Assembly: GCA_037446395.1 (NCBI GenBank)
Contig: JBBIIP010000015.1
Coordinates: 5,409 to 69,408, forward strand
DNA: 64,000 bases
Direction: 5' to 3'
From: JAAYJT01 sp037446395
GTDB lineage: Bacteria; Bacteroidota; Bacteroidia; Bacteroidales; JAAYJT01
The translations under genes and the position numbers were made by a program. A model generated the notes under the pieces. It ran no database searches. It was not told the DNA's origin and worked only from the letters and a program-made list of their open reading frames with translations. Position 1 is the first letter of the stretch. Each line of letters opens with the position of its first letter. This document shows positions 54,372 through 63,816 of this stretch, in pieces.

Positions 54372-54379
54372 TACCTTTG
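54372..54379 (+). promoter_or_regulatory. -7 box of rsmG
   Basis: TACCTTTG followed by C matches TAnnTTTG, 20 bases before the ATG at 54400. No clear -33 element. Confidence 0.5.
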
Positions 54380-54399
54380 CTTCTAAAACCCAATAATAA

Positions 54400-55023
54400 A
54401 TGATAGGCCGGGTTCTTCATTATTTTCCATCGCTTAATCAGTTACAAAAAAACAGGTTACTGCATTTGAAAGAGTTGTTTGAATGGTGGAACCAACGCAT
54501 CAACCTTGTATCAAGAAAGGACATGGAAAATTTCGATGATCACCATTTACTTCATTCGCTCGCAATGGCTGCATTTATCAGTTTCCCTGATAAATCCTCA
54601 GTGGTGGATGCAGGAACCGGCGGAGGGCTTCCCGGAATTCCCCTGGCCATACTTTTTCCTGAAGTTAAATTTCATTTGGTGGATTCTATTTCAAAAAAAA
54701 TGACAGCGGTAGCAGAAATCTGCACTGCATTGGGGTTGACCAATGTGAGTCACGAATGCAACCGGATTGAAAAAGTGAAAGAGAAGTTCGATTATGTAGT
54801 CAGTCGGGCAGTGGCACCTTTGCCTGATATTGTTCGCTGGACGAAGGGAAAGATTAACCACCAAAAGCATTTGCACCCGGAGCCCGGAATTTTTTACCTG
54901 AAAGGAGGAGATATTGCAGACGAACTCATATCACTGCCTTTGAATCACAGGGTCTATCATTTGAAAGAAAAAATTTCCGGATCCTACTTCGAAACCAAAT
55001 TGCTCGTGCATCTCTACAAATAG
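54400..55023 (+). CDS. rsmG: 16S rRNA (guanine527-N7)-methyltransferase
   Basis: 207 residues. The RsmG pattern is clear: WWNQRINLVSRKD, HHLLHSLA, the SAM-binding VVDAGTGGGLPGIPLAI and DYVVSRAVAPLPDIVRW. It methylates N7 of G527 in 16S rRNA; loss gives low-level streptomycin resistance in other bacteria. It stands alone, with its end 11 bases from the convergent DciA-like gene. Confidence 0.96.
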   Translation: MIGRVLHYFPSLNQLQKNRLLHLKELFEWWNQRINLVSRKDMENFDDHHLLHSLAMAAFISFPDKSSVVDAGTGGGLPGIPLAILFPEVKFHLVDSISKKMTAVAEICTALGLTNVSHECNRIEKVKEKFDYVVSRAVAPLPDIVRWTKGKINHQKHLHPEPGIFYLKGGDIADELISLPLNHRVYHLKEKISGSYFETKLLVHLYK

Positions 55024-55034
55024 CCCGAAGCCAT

Positions 55035-55328
55035 CTACAACAAGACGATCTCATCTATCACAGAATGTTCGGCACTTAGATTGAGCATTTGCACAAGTTT
55101 GGTGCGCGAGTATGATAATTCATTTCGAATGGCTGGCGAATCGAGCACCACATAAAGTTTGCGGCGTTTGATATAAATGTTGGTGGTGTGTTTGGCGATC
55201 ATGGTGCCAACGGTGCTTTCCCATGCACCGAGCAAGCGGGTTTCGTATAAGCGATTGTTGAGCTTGTATGCCCGGAGCAAGTCTTTGATGGCCTCGCCCA
55301 AACTGATTTCGTTACTTTTAGGGCTCAT
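55035..55328 (-). CDS. DUF721/DciA-like protein
   Basis: 97 residues: EAIKDLLRAYKLNNRLYETR, WESTVGTMIAKHT and a C-terminal KLYVVLDSPAIRNELSYSR form the DUF721 fold (a KH-like domain). Family members include DciA, a loader of the replicative helicase DnaB in bacteria lacking DnaC. It overlaps the recF stop by four bases, so it belongs to a DNA-replication unit, which supports that role. Confidence 0.9.
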   Translation of the reverse strand: MSPKSNEISLGEAIKDLLRAYKLNNRLYETRLLGAWESTVGTMIAKHTTNIYIKRRKLYVVLDSPAIRNELSYSRTKLVQMLNLSAEHSVIDEIVLL

Positions 55329-56452
55329 GATCTGTCAGTTTTTGATAATAGAACTCCTGAGCCATTTTTAATTTCCCAAACTGCGCTGGGCACCGTTAGT
55401 TTTTTAATCAGCTTGCTGATTCTTTCGAACTGGGTGTCGGTAATAAAAACTTGTCCAAAGTTGTTATGGCTGACTAATTCGACAATATTTTCTACGCGGT
55501 TATCATCAAGTTTATCGAAAATATCATCGAGCAGTAGAATTGGTTTAAAGCCCTTGATATCACGGGTATATTCAAATTGCGCCAGCTTTATGCCGATTAC
55601 AAATGATTTTTGCTGGCCTTGTGACCCAAACTTCTTGACAGGATACCCATTGATTTCAAAAATCAAATCATCTTTATGAATGCCTGCGTTTGTAAATCTC
55701 AATAACCTGTCGCGGTCAAGGCTTTCGGCAAGGAGTTTTTCCATTTCGGAAATCTGCAGTTGCGACTCATATTTTATGTCCACTTGCTCGTTTCCGCCGC
55801 TTATCACTGCGAAATAGCGGTTAAAAACCGGGATAAACGACTCGATGAAATGCTTGCGTTTGATAAAAATTTCCAGCCCATATCGAATCAATGGTTCGTT
55901 CCAAACCTCGAGCATTACACGATCGAAATAGCGCTGCTCGGCAAATACTTTCAGCAAAGTATTTCTCTGATAGAGGGCTTTGTTATAGTTGATCAGGTCT
56001 TCGAGATAGAGTTTATCGAATTGCGAAATAACAGTATCAATGTATTTTCGGCGAAGCTCGCTGCCATCGTTTATGAGGTCTCGATCATAAGGCGAAACCA
56101 TGACGACCGGCAATAAACCAATGTGATCGGCCAAGCGTTCGTATTCTTTTCCGTTAAACGAAAACTGCTTTCGTTGATTTCTCTTTTGCACGCACGAAAC
56201 TTTTGCAGCTGATTCTTCGCCGTTCCGAAGATAGGTTCCATGTACGGCAAAATACGGTTCGTCGTGCATAATATTTTGAGAATCAACCGTATTGAAATAA
56301 CTCTTGCAAAAAGAGAGGTAATGTATTGCGTCGAGCAGGTTGGTTTTGCCTGCACCATTATTGCCCGAAAAACAATTGATTTTATCCGAAAACTCAAAAA
56401 AAGCTTCAGGGTAATTCTTAAAGTTCAGGAGCTGCAGGTTGCGCAGATACAT
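55325..56452 (-). CDS. recF: DNA replication and repair protein RecF
   Basis: 375 residues. SMC-like ATPase with Walker A FSGNNGAGKTNLLDAIHYLS, signature region GSQGQQKSFVIGIKLAQ and Walker B PILLLDDIFDKLD. It loads RecA at single-strand gaps with RecO and RecR. It is followed by and overlaps the DciA-like gene and sits 60 bases after ispH. Confidence 0.96.
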   Translation of the reverse strand: MYLRNLQLLNFKNYPEAFFEFSDKINCFSGNNGAGKTNLLDAIHYLSFCKSYFNTVDSQNIMHDEPYFAVHGTYLRNGEESAAKVSCVQKRNQRKQFSFNGKEYERLADHIGLLPVVMVSPYDRDLINDGSELRRKYIDTVISQFDKLYLEDLINYNKALYQRNTLLKVFAEQRYFDRVMLEVWNEPLIRYGLEIFIKRKHFIESFIPVFNRYFAVISGGNEQVDIKYESQLQISEMEKLLAESLDRDRLLRFTNAGIHKDDLIFEINGYPVKKFGSQGQQKSFVIGIKLAQFEYTRDIKGFKPILLLDDIFDKLDDNRVENIVELVSHNNFGQVFITDTQFERISKLIKKLTVPSAVWEIKNGSGVLLSKTDRS

Positions 56453-56512
56453 CAGTCAGTAAAGAGAGTTTTTGAATTTGCTAATGGGCAAAGGTAGAAA
56501 ATCTCTCAGTAA

Positions 56513-57388
56513 TCAAAGCTGTTCCTGAATGAATCTCGACACACTGATCAGTTGGCTCAGGGGAGTAGAAGTAGCACCGCTTATTCCGGCCGAGTTGGCT
56601 CCACTGAACCAGGCCAATTCAATTTCATCGGTGTGGCTGATGAGATAAGTCGCGGGATTAGCTTTTTTGCAGATTTCGAATAGGAATTTGCCGTTAGAGC
56701 TGTTCTTTCCGCACAGAAACAGAACAACATCATGGTCTTTTGAGAACTGTTGTAGGTTCTCTACACGTTGTGTCACCTGAAGGCAAACAGTATTGAATTT
56801 GAAGAGTTTAGGGCATGGTAGGAGTTTTGATTCAATTAACCTATCTTCAATCAAAGTTGCAATTCGCTCATATTCAGCGGGGTCGGCAGTTGTTTGAGCA
56901 TATAGGTAAGCATCTTTTGCAGGATCTATTTTCTCCACATCTTTGGCAGTTGAAACCACAATGGCATTACCCTTGGCTTGACCCGCCAACCCCACGACTT
57001 CGGGATGGCTTTTCTTCCCAAAAATGACAATCTGCCCACCTTCTTCCAAGATCAGCTCTGCCCTTTTCCGAATTTTCCGCTGCAAGTGTCTTACAATCGG
57101 GCAAGTGGCATCAATCAATTGGAGGTTGTTCATTTCGGCAAGATGGAAAGTCTGTGGAGGTTCTCCATGTGCTCTGATCAGCACTTTGGTATCTTTAAGT
57201 TGATCATATTGTTGGTTGTCTATGATTTTCATTCCCTTGCAAACCAGGCGCTTCGTTTCTTGCTGATTATGAACCAATTCGCCAAGGCAATACAGCGTTC
57301 CGCCCTCTTCGAGTACAACTTCGGCAATAGAGACTGCATTGGCCACTCCAAAACAAAATCCGGCATCTTTATCAACATCAATGCGCAT
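56513..57388 (-). CDS. ispH: 4-hydroxy-3-methylbut-2-enyl diphosphate reductase
   Basis: 291 residues. The three iron-sulfur cysteines are in GFCFGVANAV, IDATCPIVRHL and FNTVCLQVTQR. The substrate-binding HSDxxE-type residues are in RAHGEPP and FGKKSHPEVVGLAGQ, and AGISGATSTP is the C-terminal signature. It catalyses the last step of the MEP isoprenoid pathway. It lies 28 bases downstream of porQ. The second and third motifs deviate slightly from the E. coli sequence (VCLQVTQR rather than ICxATQxRQ). Confidence 0.95.
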   Translation of the reverse strand: MRIDVDKDAGFCFGVANAVSIAEVVLEEGGTLYCLGELVHNQQETKRLVCKGMKIIDNQQYDQLKDTKVLIRAHGEPPQTFHLAEMNNLQLIDATCPIVRHLQRKIRKRAELILEEGGQIVIFGKKSHPEVVGLAGQAKGNAIVVSTAKDVEKIDPAKDAYLYAQTTADPAEYERIATLIEDRLIESKLLPCPKLFKFNTVCLQVTQRVENLQQFSKDHDVVLFLCGKNSSNGKFLFEICKKANPATYLISHTDEIELAWFSGANSAGISGATSTPLSQLISVSRFIQEQL

Positions 57389-57416
57389 ATCTATTTACAA
57401 AAAAGGTTTTGATAAT

Positions 57417-58454
57417 CTAAAACAGTTTAGACAGGTTTGTTGAAACACTGACAAAATTAGGTGATCCTTCCAAATGATAGGCCCGGCGTGCATAATTGAA
57501 CTGAAAATTCGATAACCTGATGCCAATTCCCCAAGACAAACCAACGGTTGAGGCTCTTGAATCGACCTTCATCTCCTGGCGCAAGCGATAGTTATATCCA
57601 AACCTGATGCTCAGGTTTTTGGTGGGAGTAAATTCTCCGCCTACCACCACATGGCGCATGGCCTTATCGAGAAGATGGCTAAACTGGTCCTGTTTGATTG
57701 GGTTGCCTGTAAAAGGATCAATTTTTATTTTTGATGGGTCGTTGTACGAAAGGTCCCATTTTTGAATGTTGGTAATCAGAATTGAATAGCGAAATGGCAT
57801 ATGCTGCAATTTTTTTGAGATGCCAAATTGTAGTTCAAACGGAAGTGGTTCGGGATTACCGGGGGTATAGGTTGTGAGCTGGCGGCCAATGTTTTTTGCT
57901 ATCAGCGAGGCTGCGAACCCATCCAGAGTATGATATGATCCTGCCACATCAACTGCTAAACCAAATGAATTATAGGTTTCGAGTGCCGAAAAGATCGTTT
58001 TGAGATTGGCCCCTATCGAGAACATGGAATCGAGGTTTCTGCCCCACCCGATGATCAATGCTGTTTCGCCCGCTTTGAAGTTTCCGGCACTTTCGCCAAA
58101 TTCATCAGCATATGTAAACCTTCCATAATCAATGTATTGCACCGAGCCTACAAAGCTGCCAAATTTATTAAAGCTACGACCGTAAGAAACAAATCCATAA
58201 TTGATATCACTATAATAATCCACAAAATTCAAAGCAAGCTGATTGTGCAAGAGAGGTGTTATCAGCGAGGGGTTGGAAAGGGCCAGGTTAATGTCGTTAT
58301 CGCTTGCTGTGAGAAAGTTTCCACCCATGGCTGCAATGCGCGGCGAGGCGGGAAGGGCAAGGAATTTATATGCACCTGTACCGCCTATCTGAGCATATAT
58401 GGTTGAGGTGAGCAAAAGAAAATGAATCAGAAAGCAGAATCTGTAATTTCTCAA
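57417..58454 (-). CDS. porQ: Type IX secretion system protein PorQ
   Basis: 345 residues with a signal peptide (FCFLIHFLLLTSTIYAQ) and then the PorQ opening GGTGAYKFLALPASPRIAAM. A repetitive 14-strand barrel follows (VDYYSDINYGFVSYG, VGGEFTPTKNLSIRFGYNYR, AYHLEGSPNF). PorQ is an outer-membrane beta-barrel that assists the attachment complex PorUVZ in processing sorting-domain proteins. It is the route by which the GEVED/zincin protein at 35939-40960 would reach the surface. The start appears to be TTG (complement of 58452-58454); no ATG gives a signal peptide. Confidence 0.9.
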   Translation of the reverse strand: MRNYRFCFLIHFLLLTSTIYAQIGGTGAYKFLALPASPRIAAMGGNFLTASDNDINLALSNPSLITPLLHNQLALNFVDYYSDINYGFVSYGRSFNKFGSFVGSVQYIDYGRFTYADEFGESAGNFKAGETALIIGWGRNLDSMFSIGANLKTIFSALETYNSFGLAVDVAGSYHTLDGFAASLIAKNIGRQLTTYTPGNPEPLPFELQFGISKKLQHMPFRYSILITNIQKWDLSYNDPSKIKIDPFTGNPIKQDQFSHLLDKAMRHVVVGGEFTPTKNLSIRFGYNYRLRQEMKVDSRASTVGLSWGIGIRLSNFQFNYARRAYHLEGSPNFVSVSTNLSKLF

Positions 58455-58595
58455 CGTTTACGGTGGTGTTTTATTCTTGTGTCGTGCCTAATACAAACGA
58501 CTTATCCTGAAGAATATTATGGAGGGAAAGCAAGGACAATTGCAATAACCCTGTCAGTCTTAAATGATGCGGCTGGTTAATGGGAAGCCGCTATT

Positions 58596-60860
58596 TTACA
58601 CAGCCGCACCCCGGATTAGGTTGAGCGCGCTACCCGCTTTGAACCATTCAATTTGCGATTCGTTATAGGTGTGGTTCACAGGAAAGGTTTCCCTGGTCCC
58701 ATCCTGATGATGCAGGGTCACACGAAGCAGTTTTCCAGGAGCAAAGTCTGTCAGGCTGTCGATATCAATCAGGTCGTTTTCGAGAATTTTATCATAATCG
58801 GCCTTGTTCGCAAAAGTCAACGCAAGCATTCCTTGCTTCTTTAGGTTTGTTTCATGAATCCGGGCAAAAGAACGCACTATCACAGCTTTCACCGCCAGGT
58901 GGCGGGGTTCCATGGCTGCATGTTCGCGCGAAGAACCTTCACCATAGTTCTCATCTCCAACAATGACAGAACCCACTTTATAACTCTTATAGCTGCGAGC
59001 TACTTTCGAAACTTTATCATATTCTCCGGTGATTTGATTAAGAACATGGTTTGATTTCCCGTTGAATGCATTGACAGCCCCCATCAGTAGGTTATCGGAT
59101 ATATTGTCGAGGTGACCTCTGAACCGAAGCCACGGTCCGGCCATCGAAATATGGTCTGTAGTACATTTTCCCTGTGCTTTGATCAGCAGGTGCAGCCCCT
59201 TTAAATCTTTTCCATCCCAGGGCTGAAAAGGTTCGAGCAATTGAAGGCGATTTGAATCGGAAGCCACTTTGATTTGAATATCATCTCTCTGTATGCCAGG
59301 TGCAATAAAACCGGCATCTTTCACATCAAACCCGTCTGGAGGGAGTTCTATTCCTTGTGGTTCCTCAAGCCTTACCTGTTGTCCTGCTTCATTCACAATG
59401 GTATCGGTTAATGGGTTAAATGTCAGTTTACCAGCAATTGCCATGGCCGTAACAATTTCGGGCGAGGCAACAAAACTGTGTGTATTTGGATTCCCGTCAT
59501 TGCGCTTTGCAAAATTGCGATTGAAAGATGTGATTATGGAGTTTTTTCTTTCAGGATCATCGGAGTGCCTTTTCCATTGCCCGATACAGGGTCCACAGGC
59601 ATTGGCCATGACCACACCTCCGATGTTCTCAAAATCCTTCAACAGGCCATCACGTTCGGCTGTGTATCGTATTTGTTCTGAGCCGGGAGTGATAATGAAT
59701 TCTGTTTTGGTTTTCAAGTTCATGGCCGTGGCCTGGCGGGAGACCGAGGCAGCGCGGGTAAGGTCTTCGTAGCTGGAGTTAGTGCAGGATCCAATTAAAC
59801 CTACCTCCACTTCGAGGGGATAGTTCTTTTCCTGAACAACTTTCACGAATTGAGAGATAGGAAATGCGGCGTCGGGAGTAAACGGCCCATTGATGTGAGG
59901 TTCTAACTCAGAAAGGTTTATTTCGATCAATTGATCGTAGAATCGAGAGGGGGTTAGATAAACATCCTCATCCGGGCGCAGGTGTTCGCGAATACTATCA
60001 GCGAGCAAAGCTACATCGCTACGCCCGGTAGCAGCAAGGTATGATTTCATTTTCAGGTCGTATGCAAACAGCGATGTAGTTGCGCCGATTTCTGCGCCCA
60101 TATTGCAAATGGTTCCTTTGCCCGTGGCTGAAATTGAATCCGCACCTTCTCCGAAATATTCAAGAATATACCCGGTTCCTCCTTTCACTGTGAGCAATCC
60201 AGCCACGACTAAAATCACATCTTTTGCCGAAACCCACCCGCTCAGACGTCCTGTAAGTTTTACCCCGATCAGTTTTGGCATTTTCAATTCCCAGGGCATC
60301 CCTGCCATTACGTCAACTGCGTCGGCACCCCCTACGCCGATGGCTAACATGCCCAATCCACCTGCATTCACAGTATGCGAGTCAGTTCCTATCATCATTC
60401 CACCCGGAAAGGCATAGTTTTCGAAAATTACCTGGTGAATGATTCCAGCCCCTGGCTTCCAGAAACCGATTCCATATTTTGTGCTTACCTCCTGCAAAAA
60501 ACCGAAAACCTCTTTGTTTTGCTCAAGCGCCAGACTCAGATCGGTCTGAGCCCCGGTATGCGCCTGAATCAAGTGGTCGCAATGCACAGTGCTTGGAACT
60601 GCTGCGGTTTTTTTTCCTGCATTCATGAACTGCAGCAAAGCCATCTGGGCTGTGGCATCCTGCATGGCCACCCGATCGGGCGTAAAATCAACATAATCGC
60701 CCCCGCGCACAAATTCACGCGCAGGCAGCGCATCATTAAGATGCGAATAAAGAATTTTCTCGGTCAGCGTGAGCGGGCGGGCCAATAGATTACGGGCTGC
60801 CTCAACTTTTGAAGGCATTGCTTCATATACCTTCTTAATCATTTCGAAATCGAAAAGCAT
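58596..60860 (-). CDS. acnA: Aconitate hydratase (mitochondrial-type AcnA)
   Basis: 754 residues, shorter than cytosolic IRP1-like aconitases (about 890) and equal to mitochondrial aconitase. [4Fe-4S] ligands lie in GLIGSCTNSSYEDL and ANACGPCIGQWKR. GTDSHTVNAGGLGMLAIGVGG and GENYGEGSSREHAAMEPRHL are family signatures. It interconverts citrate and isocitrate. It stands alone; no citrate synthase or isocitrate dehydrogenase gene is adjacent. Confidence 0.96.
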   Translation of the reverse strand: MLFDFEMIKKVYEAMPSKVEAARNLLARPLTLTEKILYSHLNDALPAREFVRGGDYVDFTPDRVAMQDATAQMALLQFMNAGKKTAAVPSTVHCDHLIQAHTGAQTDLSLALEQNKEVFGFLQEVSTKYGIGFWKPGAGIIHQVIFENYAFPGGMMIGTDSHTVNAGGLGMLAIGVGGADAVDVMAGMPWELKMPKLIGVKLTGRLSGWVSAKDVILVVAGLLTVKGGTGYILEYFGEGADSISATGKGTICNMGAEIGATTSLFAYDLKMKSYLAATGRSDVALLADSIREHLRPDEDVYLTPSRFYDQLIEINLSELEPHINGPFTPDAAFPISQFVKVVQEKNYPLEVEVGLIGSCTNSSYEDLTRAASVSRQATAMNLKTKTEFIITPGSEQIRYTAERDGLLKDFENIGGVVMANACGPCIGQWKRHSDDPERKNSIITSFNRNFAKRNDGNPNTHSFVASPEIVTAMAIAGKLTFNPLTDTIVNEAGQQVRLEEPQGIELPPDGFDVKDAGFIAPGIQRDDIQIKVASDSNRLQLLEPFQPWDGKDLKGLHLLIKAQGKCTTDHISMAGPWLRFRGHLDNISDNLLMGAVNAFNGKSNHVLNQITGEYDKVSKVARSYKSYKVGSVIVGDENYGEGSSREHAAMEPRHLAVKAVIVRSFARIHETNLKKQGMLALTFANKADYDKILENDLIDIDSLTDFAPGKLLRVTLHHQDGTRETFPVNHTYNESQIEWFKAGSALNLIRGAAV

Positions 60861-61141
60861 AATTTTATTATATTATTGATAATTAACAGAATGAAAAAAC
60901 CATTTATGTAAATCTGAATTCCACAACTGGACTGCAATTTAATGAAAATAGAAACAAACTGGAGTATATTACATCACAATAACAGGATGAGTCTGCAAAT
61001 GTTTTTTAAAATGATAAAAATATTCAATTATCGCATCATACAAGGGGAAAAATAGACTTGGTGTTTGCAAATATCAAACTTCCGGCGAAAATCATGCTAC
61101 CAAAGTCAAGTTAATTGAACCTGATAGAGCAAATTATTTTA

Positions 61142-61161
61142 AGTAATTATTCCGAATTACT
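61142..61161. promoter_or_regulatory. Inverted repeat AGTAATT-N6-AATTACT, possible operator
   Basis: Seven-base perfect arms at 61142-61148 and 61155-61161 lie 33 bases before the -7 box of the TonB receptor gene, a position typical for a dimeric regulator (iron, heme or metal responsive). No second copy was noticed in the window. Confidence 0.3.
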
Positions 61162-61193
61162 CATTCATCGCCGGATGATTTAGAAAAAGGTGT

Positions 61194-61201
61194 TATCTTT
61201 G
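61194..61201 (+). promoter_or_regulatory. -7 box of second TonB receptor
   Basis: TATCTTTG matches TAnnTTTG and lies 25 bases before ATG 61226. It overlaps the frame opening at TTG 61190, so that start is wrong. Confidence 0.55.
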
Positions 61202-61225
61202 AGGGCGTTCAAAATTGAATTCAAT

Positions 61226-63637
61226 ATGCGTTTTCTTTTATTAATTTGCTTTTCTATTGTTTTCATTGACATATTTGGACAGGGAATTCGTGTTTTAGAC
61301 AGGACTGATCTTATGCCGGTTGAAAACGTTTATATTTACTTAAAAACCCATCAAAAAAGCGGGATTTCCAATCGGAATGGAGAGATACAATTTACTCAGC
61401 TAAAGCCTGACGATACACTTGTCTTTCAGCATCCCTCATACACAGAAGTTACAATGCCCTACAGTTTGATCGCATCAAACCGCCACCAGGTATTTCTAAG
61501 CCTGCGCACCTATAATCTCGGCCAGATTACCGTTTCGGCAAATCGTTGGGAAGATAGCCAAAAAGATTTACCTGCAAAAATCACCACAATTGAAGCCCGC
61601 GAAGCGATGTTCAGAAATCCTCAGACCACCGCTGACCTCTTGGCACAGACACATGAAGTTTACGTACAAAAAAGCCAGCTTGGTGGCGGAAGCCCCATGC
61701 TCCGGGGTTTTGCAGCCAACTCAGTGCTTTTGGTGGTAGATGGGGTTCGCATGAACAATGCCATCTATAGGAGCGGGAACCTTCAGAATGTAATATCGCT
61801 CGACGCCAATTTTATTGATAAAACAGAAGTGATATTCGGGCCCGGATCTGTAATATACGGAAGTGATGCACTGGGAGGAGTAATGATTTTCAATACTCAT
61901 CAACCCCGTTTTAGCATGTCTGATTCTTTGGCATGGGCTGTGAAATCGCTGGCACGTTATTCGTCGGTCAACAATGAAAAAGCAATCAATCTGAGCATTG
62001 ATTATGGTAGGAGAAGATGGTCAGGAGCAACATCTGTTTCTTGGTCGGATTTTGGCGATCTGAGAGCTGGCAGCATCCGAAGCAAAAAGTTTCCTGATTT
62101 TGGCAAACGAACCGAATATGTAATCTATACTGGAATCAAGGATTCAATTGCTGCCAACCCCGACGTAAATAAAGCAACCCCTTCAGGCTATAAACAATTC
62201 AATATTTCTCAAAAAGTAAGATTTAAGCCAAGCAACAGTTACGAAATATCCTATGGCTTTCATTTTTCCAACACCTCCGATATACCCAGATACGACCGTT
62301 TGATAGAGTATCGGCAGGGTAAACTCAGATTTGCTGAATGGTTTTATGGACCTCAAAATTGGATGATGCATAATCTGGCTTACAGCATAAAAAAATCCAA
62401 TATATTTTTCGATGAAGGCAAGATTTCGACTGCGTACCAGTTTAATGAAGAAAGCCGGCATGAGCGGCGGTTGAACCAGTTTGTGCGCACAAGCCGTATT
62501 GAGAAAGTGCACGCTTATATACTTAATACTGATTTTCAAAAACATTTCACAAAACAGGCAACATTATATTATGGATTTGAAGGTTTGTTTAACAGCGTGA
62601 TTTCGAGAGCCTCCGCATTAAACATTAAGACATTGATAAGCAGCGGAGCATCAACCCGCTATCCTGACGGATCCAACCGATATGGTGGTTTGGCTGCATA
62701 TGCTTTATATAAGTATCGCCCCGCAAAGAAAATGGTTGTACACACCGGTATGCGATATAGTCGCATAATGCTCGAATCCAGGCTAATAGATACTGTTTTT
62801 TATAAATTTCCGTTCCGCGAGATTAGCATCCATGCTGGTGCCATCTGTGGCAGTGTAGGGATGGCACTACAATTAAACCAACACTTTCAGGTGAACACAA
62901 CTTTCTCCACCGGATTTCGGGCCCCTAACCTGGATGATGCCGGTAAGATTTTTGAATCCACTCCCCGCAATGTGGTCGTACCGAATCCTGGTCTCAAACC
63001 TGAATATGCACTAAACGGTGAAATTGGAATAGTGCTAAAATACCCCGACAGGATACAAGCTGAATTCATCGTTTTCTATACACACCTGACGGATGTGATG
63101 GTTCGCCGCGATTTCAAATATCTGGGGAAGGATTCGATCATGTATAATGGTGAATTAAGTCGTGTTCAGGCTGTTGTGAATGCGGGCGAGGGATATAAAA
63201 CCGGTTCAAGTGCCAATTTGTGGCTCAGGCTGACAAAAAACCTTGATCTGCGCAGCAGCCTCACCTACAGCCTAAGCAAAGAAACAGGCATTTCAAATCC
63301 GGTTCCTCTACCTCACACTCCACCTCTTTTTGGTGCCACTACGCTAATATTTAATGCACGCCGCACACAAATCAATGCATCTGTGGTATATAATGGTGCA
63401 AAAAAATGGAACGATTTGGACCCATCGGAGCAAGCCAAAACTCACATGTACACTACGGAGGGCAGCCTGGCCTGGTACACACTTAGCCTGAAGGCTTCAT
63501 ACCAGGTCTTGGCCCATCTTCAGCTGAATATAGGCATTGAAAATATTTTGGATCAGTTTTACTGGCCTTATGCTTCGGGGATTCCGGCTCCGGGAAGAAA
63601 TGTTTATGTGGCATTGAGAGGTAGTTTCTTTCGTTAG
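61226..63637 (+). CDS. TonB-dependent receptor, hemoglobin/transferrin-receptor-like plug
   Basis: 803 residues from ATG 61226. Signal peptide (MRFLLLICFSIVFIDIFG), a carboxypeptidase-regulatory-like domain about 20-105 (RVLDRTDLMPVENVYIYLK), and a plug about 115-235. The plug has GGGSPMLRGFAANSVLLVVDGVRMNNAIYR split by conserved Gly, ending GPGSVIYGSDALGGVM. A beta-barrel to the terminal Phe (VYVALRGSFFR) follows. The plug pattern (RGF, DGVRMNNAIYR, GNLQN) resembles heme/hemoglobin receptors such as HmuR, but metal-siderophore uptake is possible. The conserved heme ligand positions cannot be judged here. Confidence 0.9.
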   Translation: MRFLLLICFSIVFIDIFGQGIRVLDRTDLMPVENVYIYLKTHQKSGISNRNGEIQFTQLKPDDTLVFQHPSYTEVTMPYSLIASNRHQVFLSLRTYNLGQITVSANRWEDSQKDLPAKITTIEAREAMFRNPQTTADLLAQTHEVYVQKSQLGGGSPMLRGFAANSVLLVVDGVRMNNAIYRSGNLQNVISLDANFIDKTEVIFGPGSVIYGSDALGGVMIFNTHQPRFSMSDSLAWAVKSLARYSSVNNEKAINLSIDYGRRRWSGATSVSWSDFGDLRAGSIRSKKFPDFGKRTEYVIYTGIKDSIAANPDVNKATPSGYKQFNISQKVRFKPSNSYEISYGFHFSNTSDIPRYDRLIEYRQGKLRFAEWFYGPQNWMMHNLAYSIKKSNIFFDEGKISTAYQFNEESRHERRLNQFVRTSRIEKVHAYILNTDFQKHFTKQATLYYGFEGLFNSVISRASALNIKTLISSGASTRYPDGSNRYGGLAAYALYKYRPAKKMVVHTGMRYSRIMLESRLIDTVFYKFPFREISIHAGAICGSVGMALQLNQHFQVNTTFSTGFRAPNLDDAGKIFESTPRNVVVPNPGLKPEYALNGEIGIVLKYPDRIQAEFIVFYTHLTDVMVRRDFKYLGKDSIMYNGELSRVQAVVNAGEGYKTGSSANLWLRLTKNLDLRSSLTYSLSKETGISNPVPLPHTPPLFGATTLIFNARRTQINASVVYNGAKKWNDLDPSEQAKTHMYTTEGSLAWYTLSLKASYQVLAHLQLNIGIENILDQFYWPYASGIPAPGRNVYVALRGSFFR

Positions 63638-63700
63638 CAAAGTCTTGATGCAAAGGTATTCCGAGGCTAATGAGGTTGGCCAGAACCAACCATGAACGGT

Positions 63701-63733
63701 TTTGGTATCCTGCTCAACATAATTGTAACTTTG
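63701..63733 (+). promoter_or_regulatory. Canonical Bacteroidota promoter (TTTG-N21-TAACTTTG)
   Basis: TTTG at 63701-63704 followed after 21 bases by TAACTTTG at 63726-63733. This is the best two-box match in the window, 83 bases before the ATG of the partial membrane protein at 63817. Confidence 0.65.
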
Positions 63734-63816
63734 CAACTCTGACCGTCCAAAAAAATAAGCCATTCCTAAATCCATTACCAATAACTCTATTAACGTTTGG
63801 TAAAACCTTCAAGAGT

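Larger units (their letters stand above)
60861..61225. other. Divergent intergenic region between acnA and a TonB receptor
   Basis: About 365 AT-rich bases with no plausible gene. Near its right end are a perfect inverted repeat (61142-61161) and a TATCTTTG box at 61194-61201, both plausibly controlling the receptor. A matching acnA promoter was not found. Confidence 0.5.
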
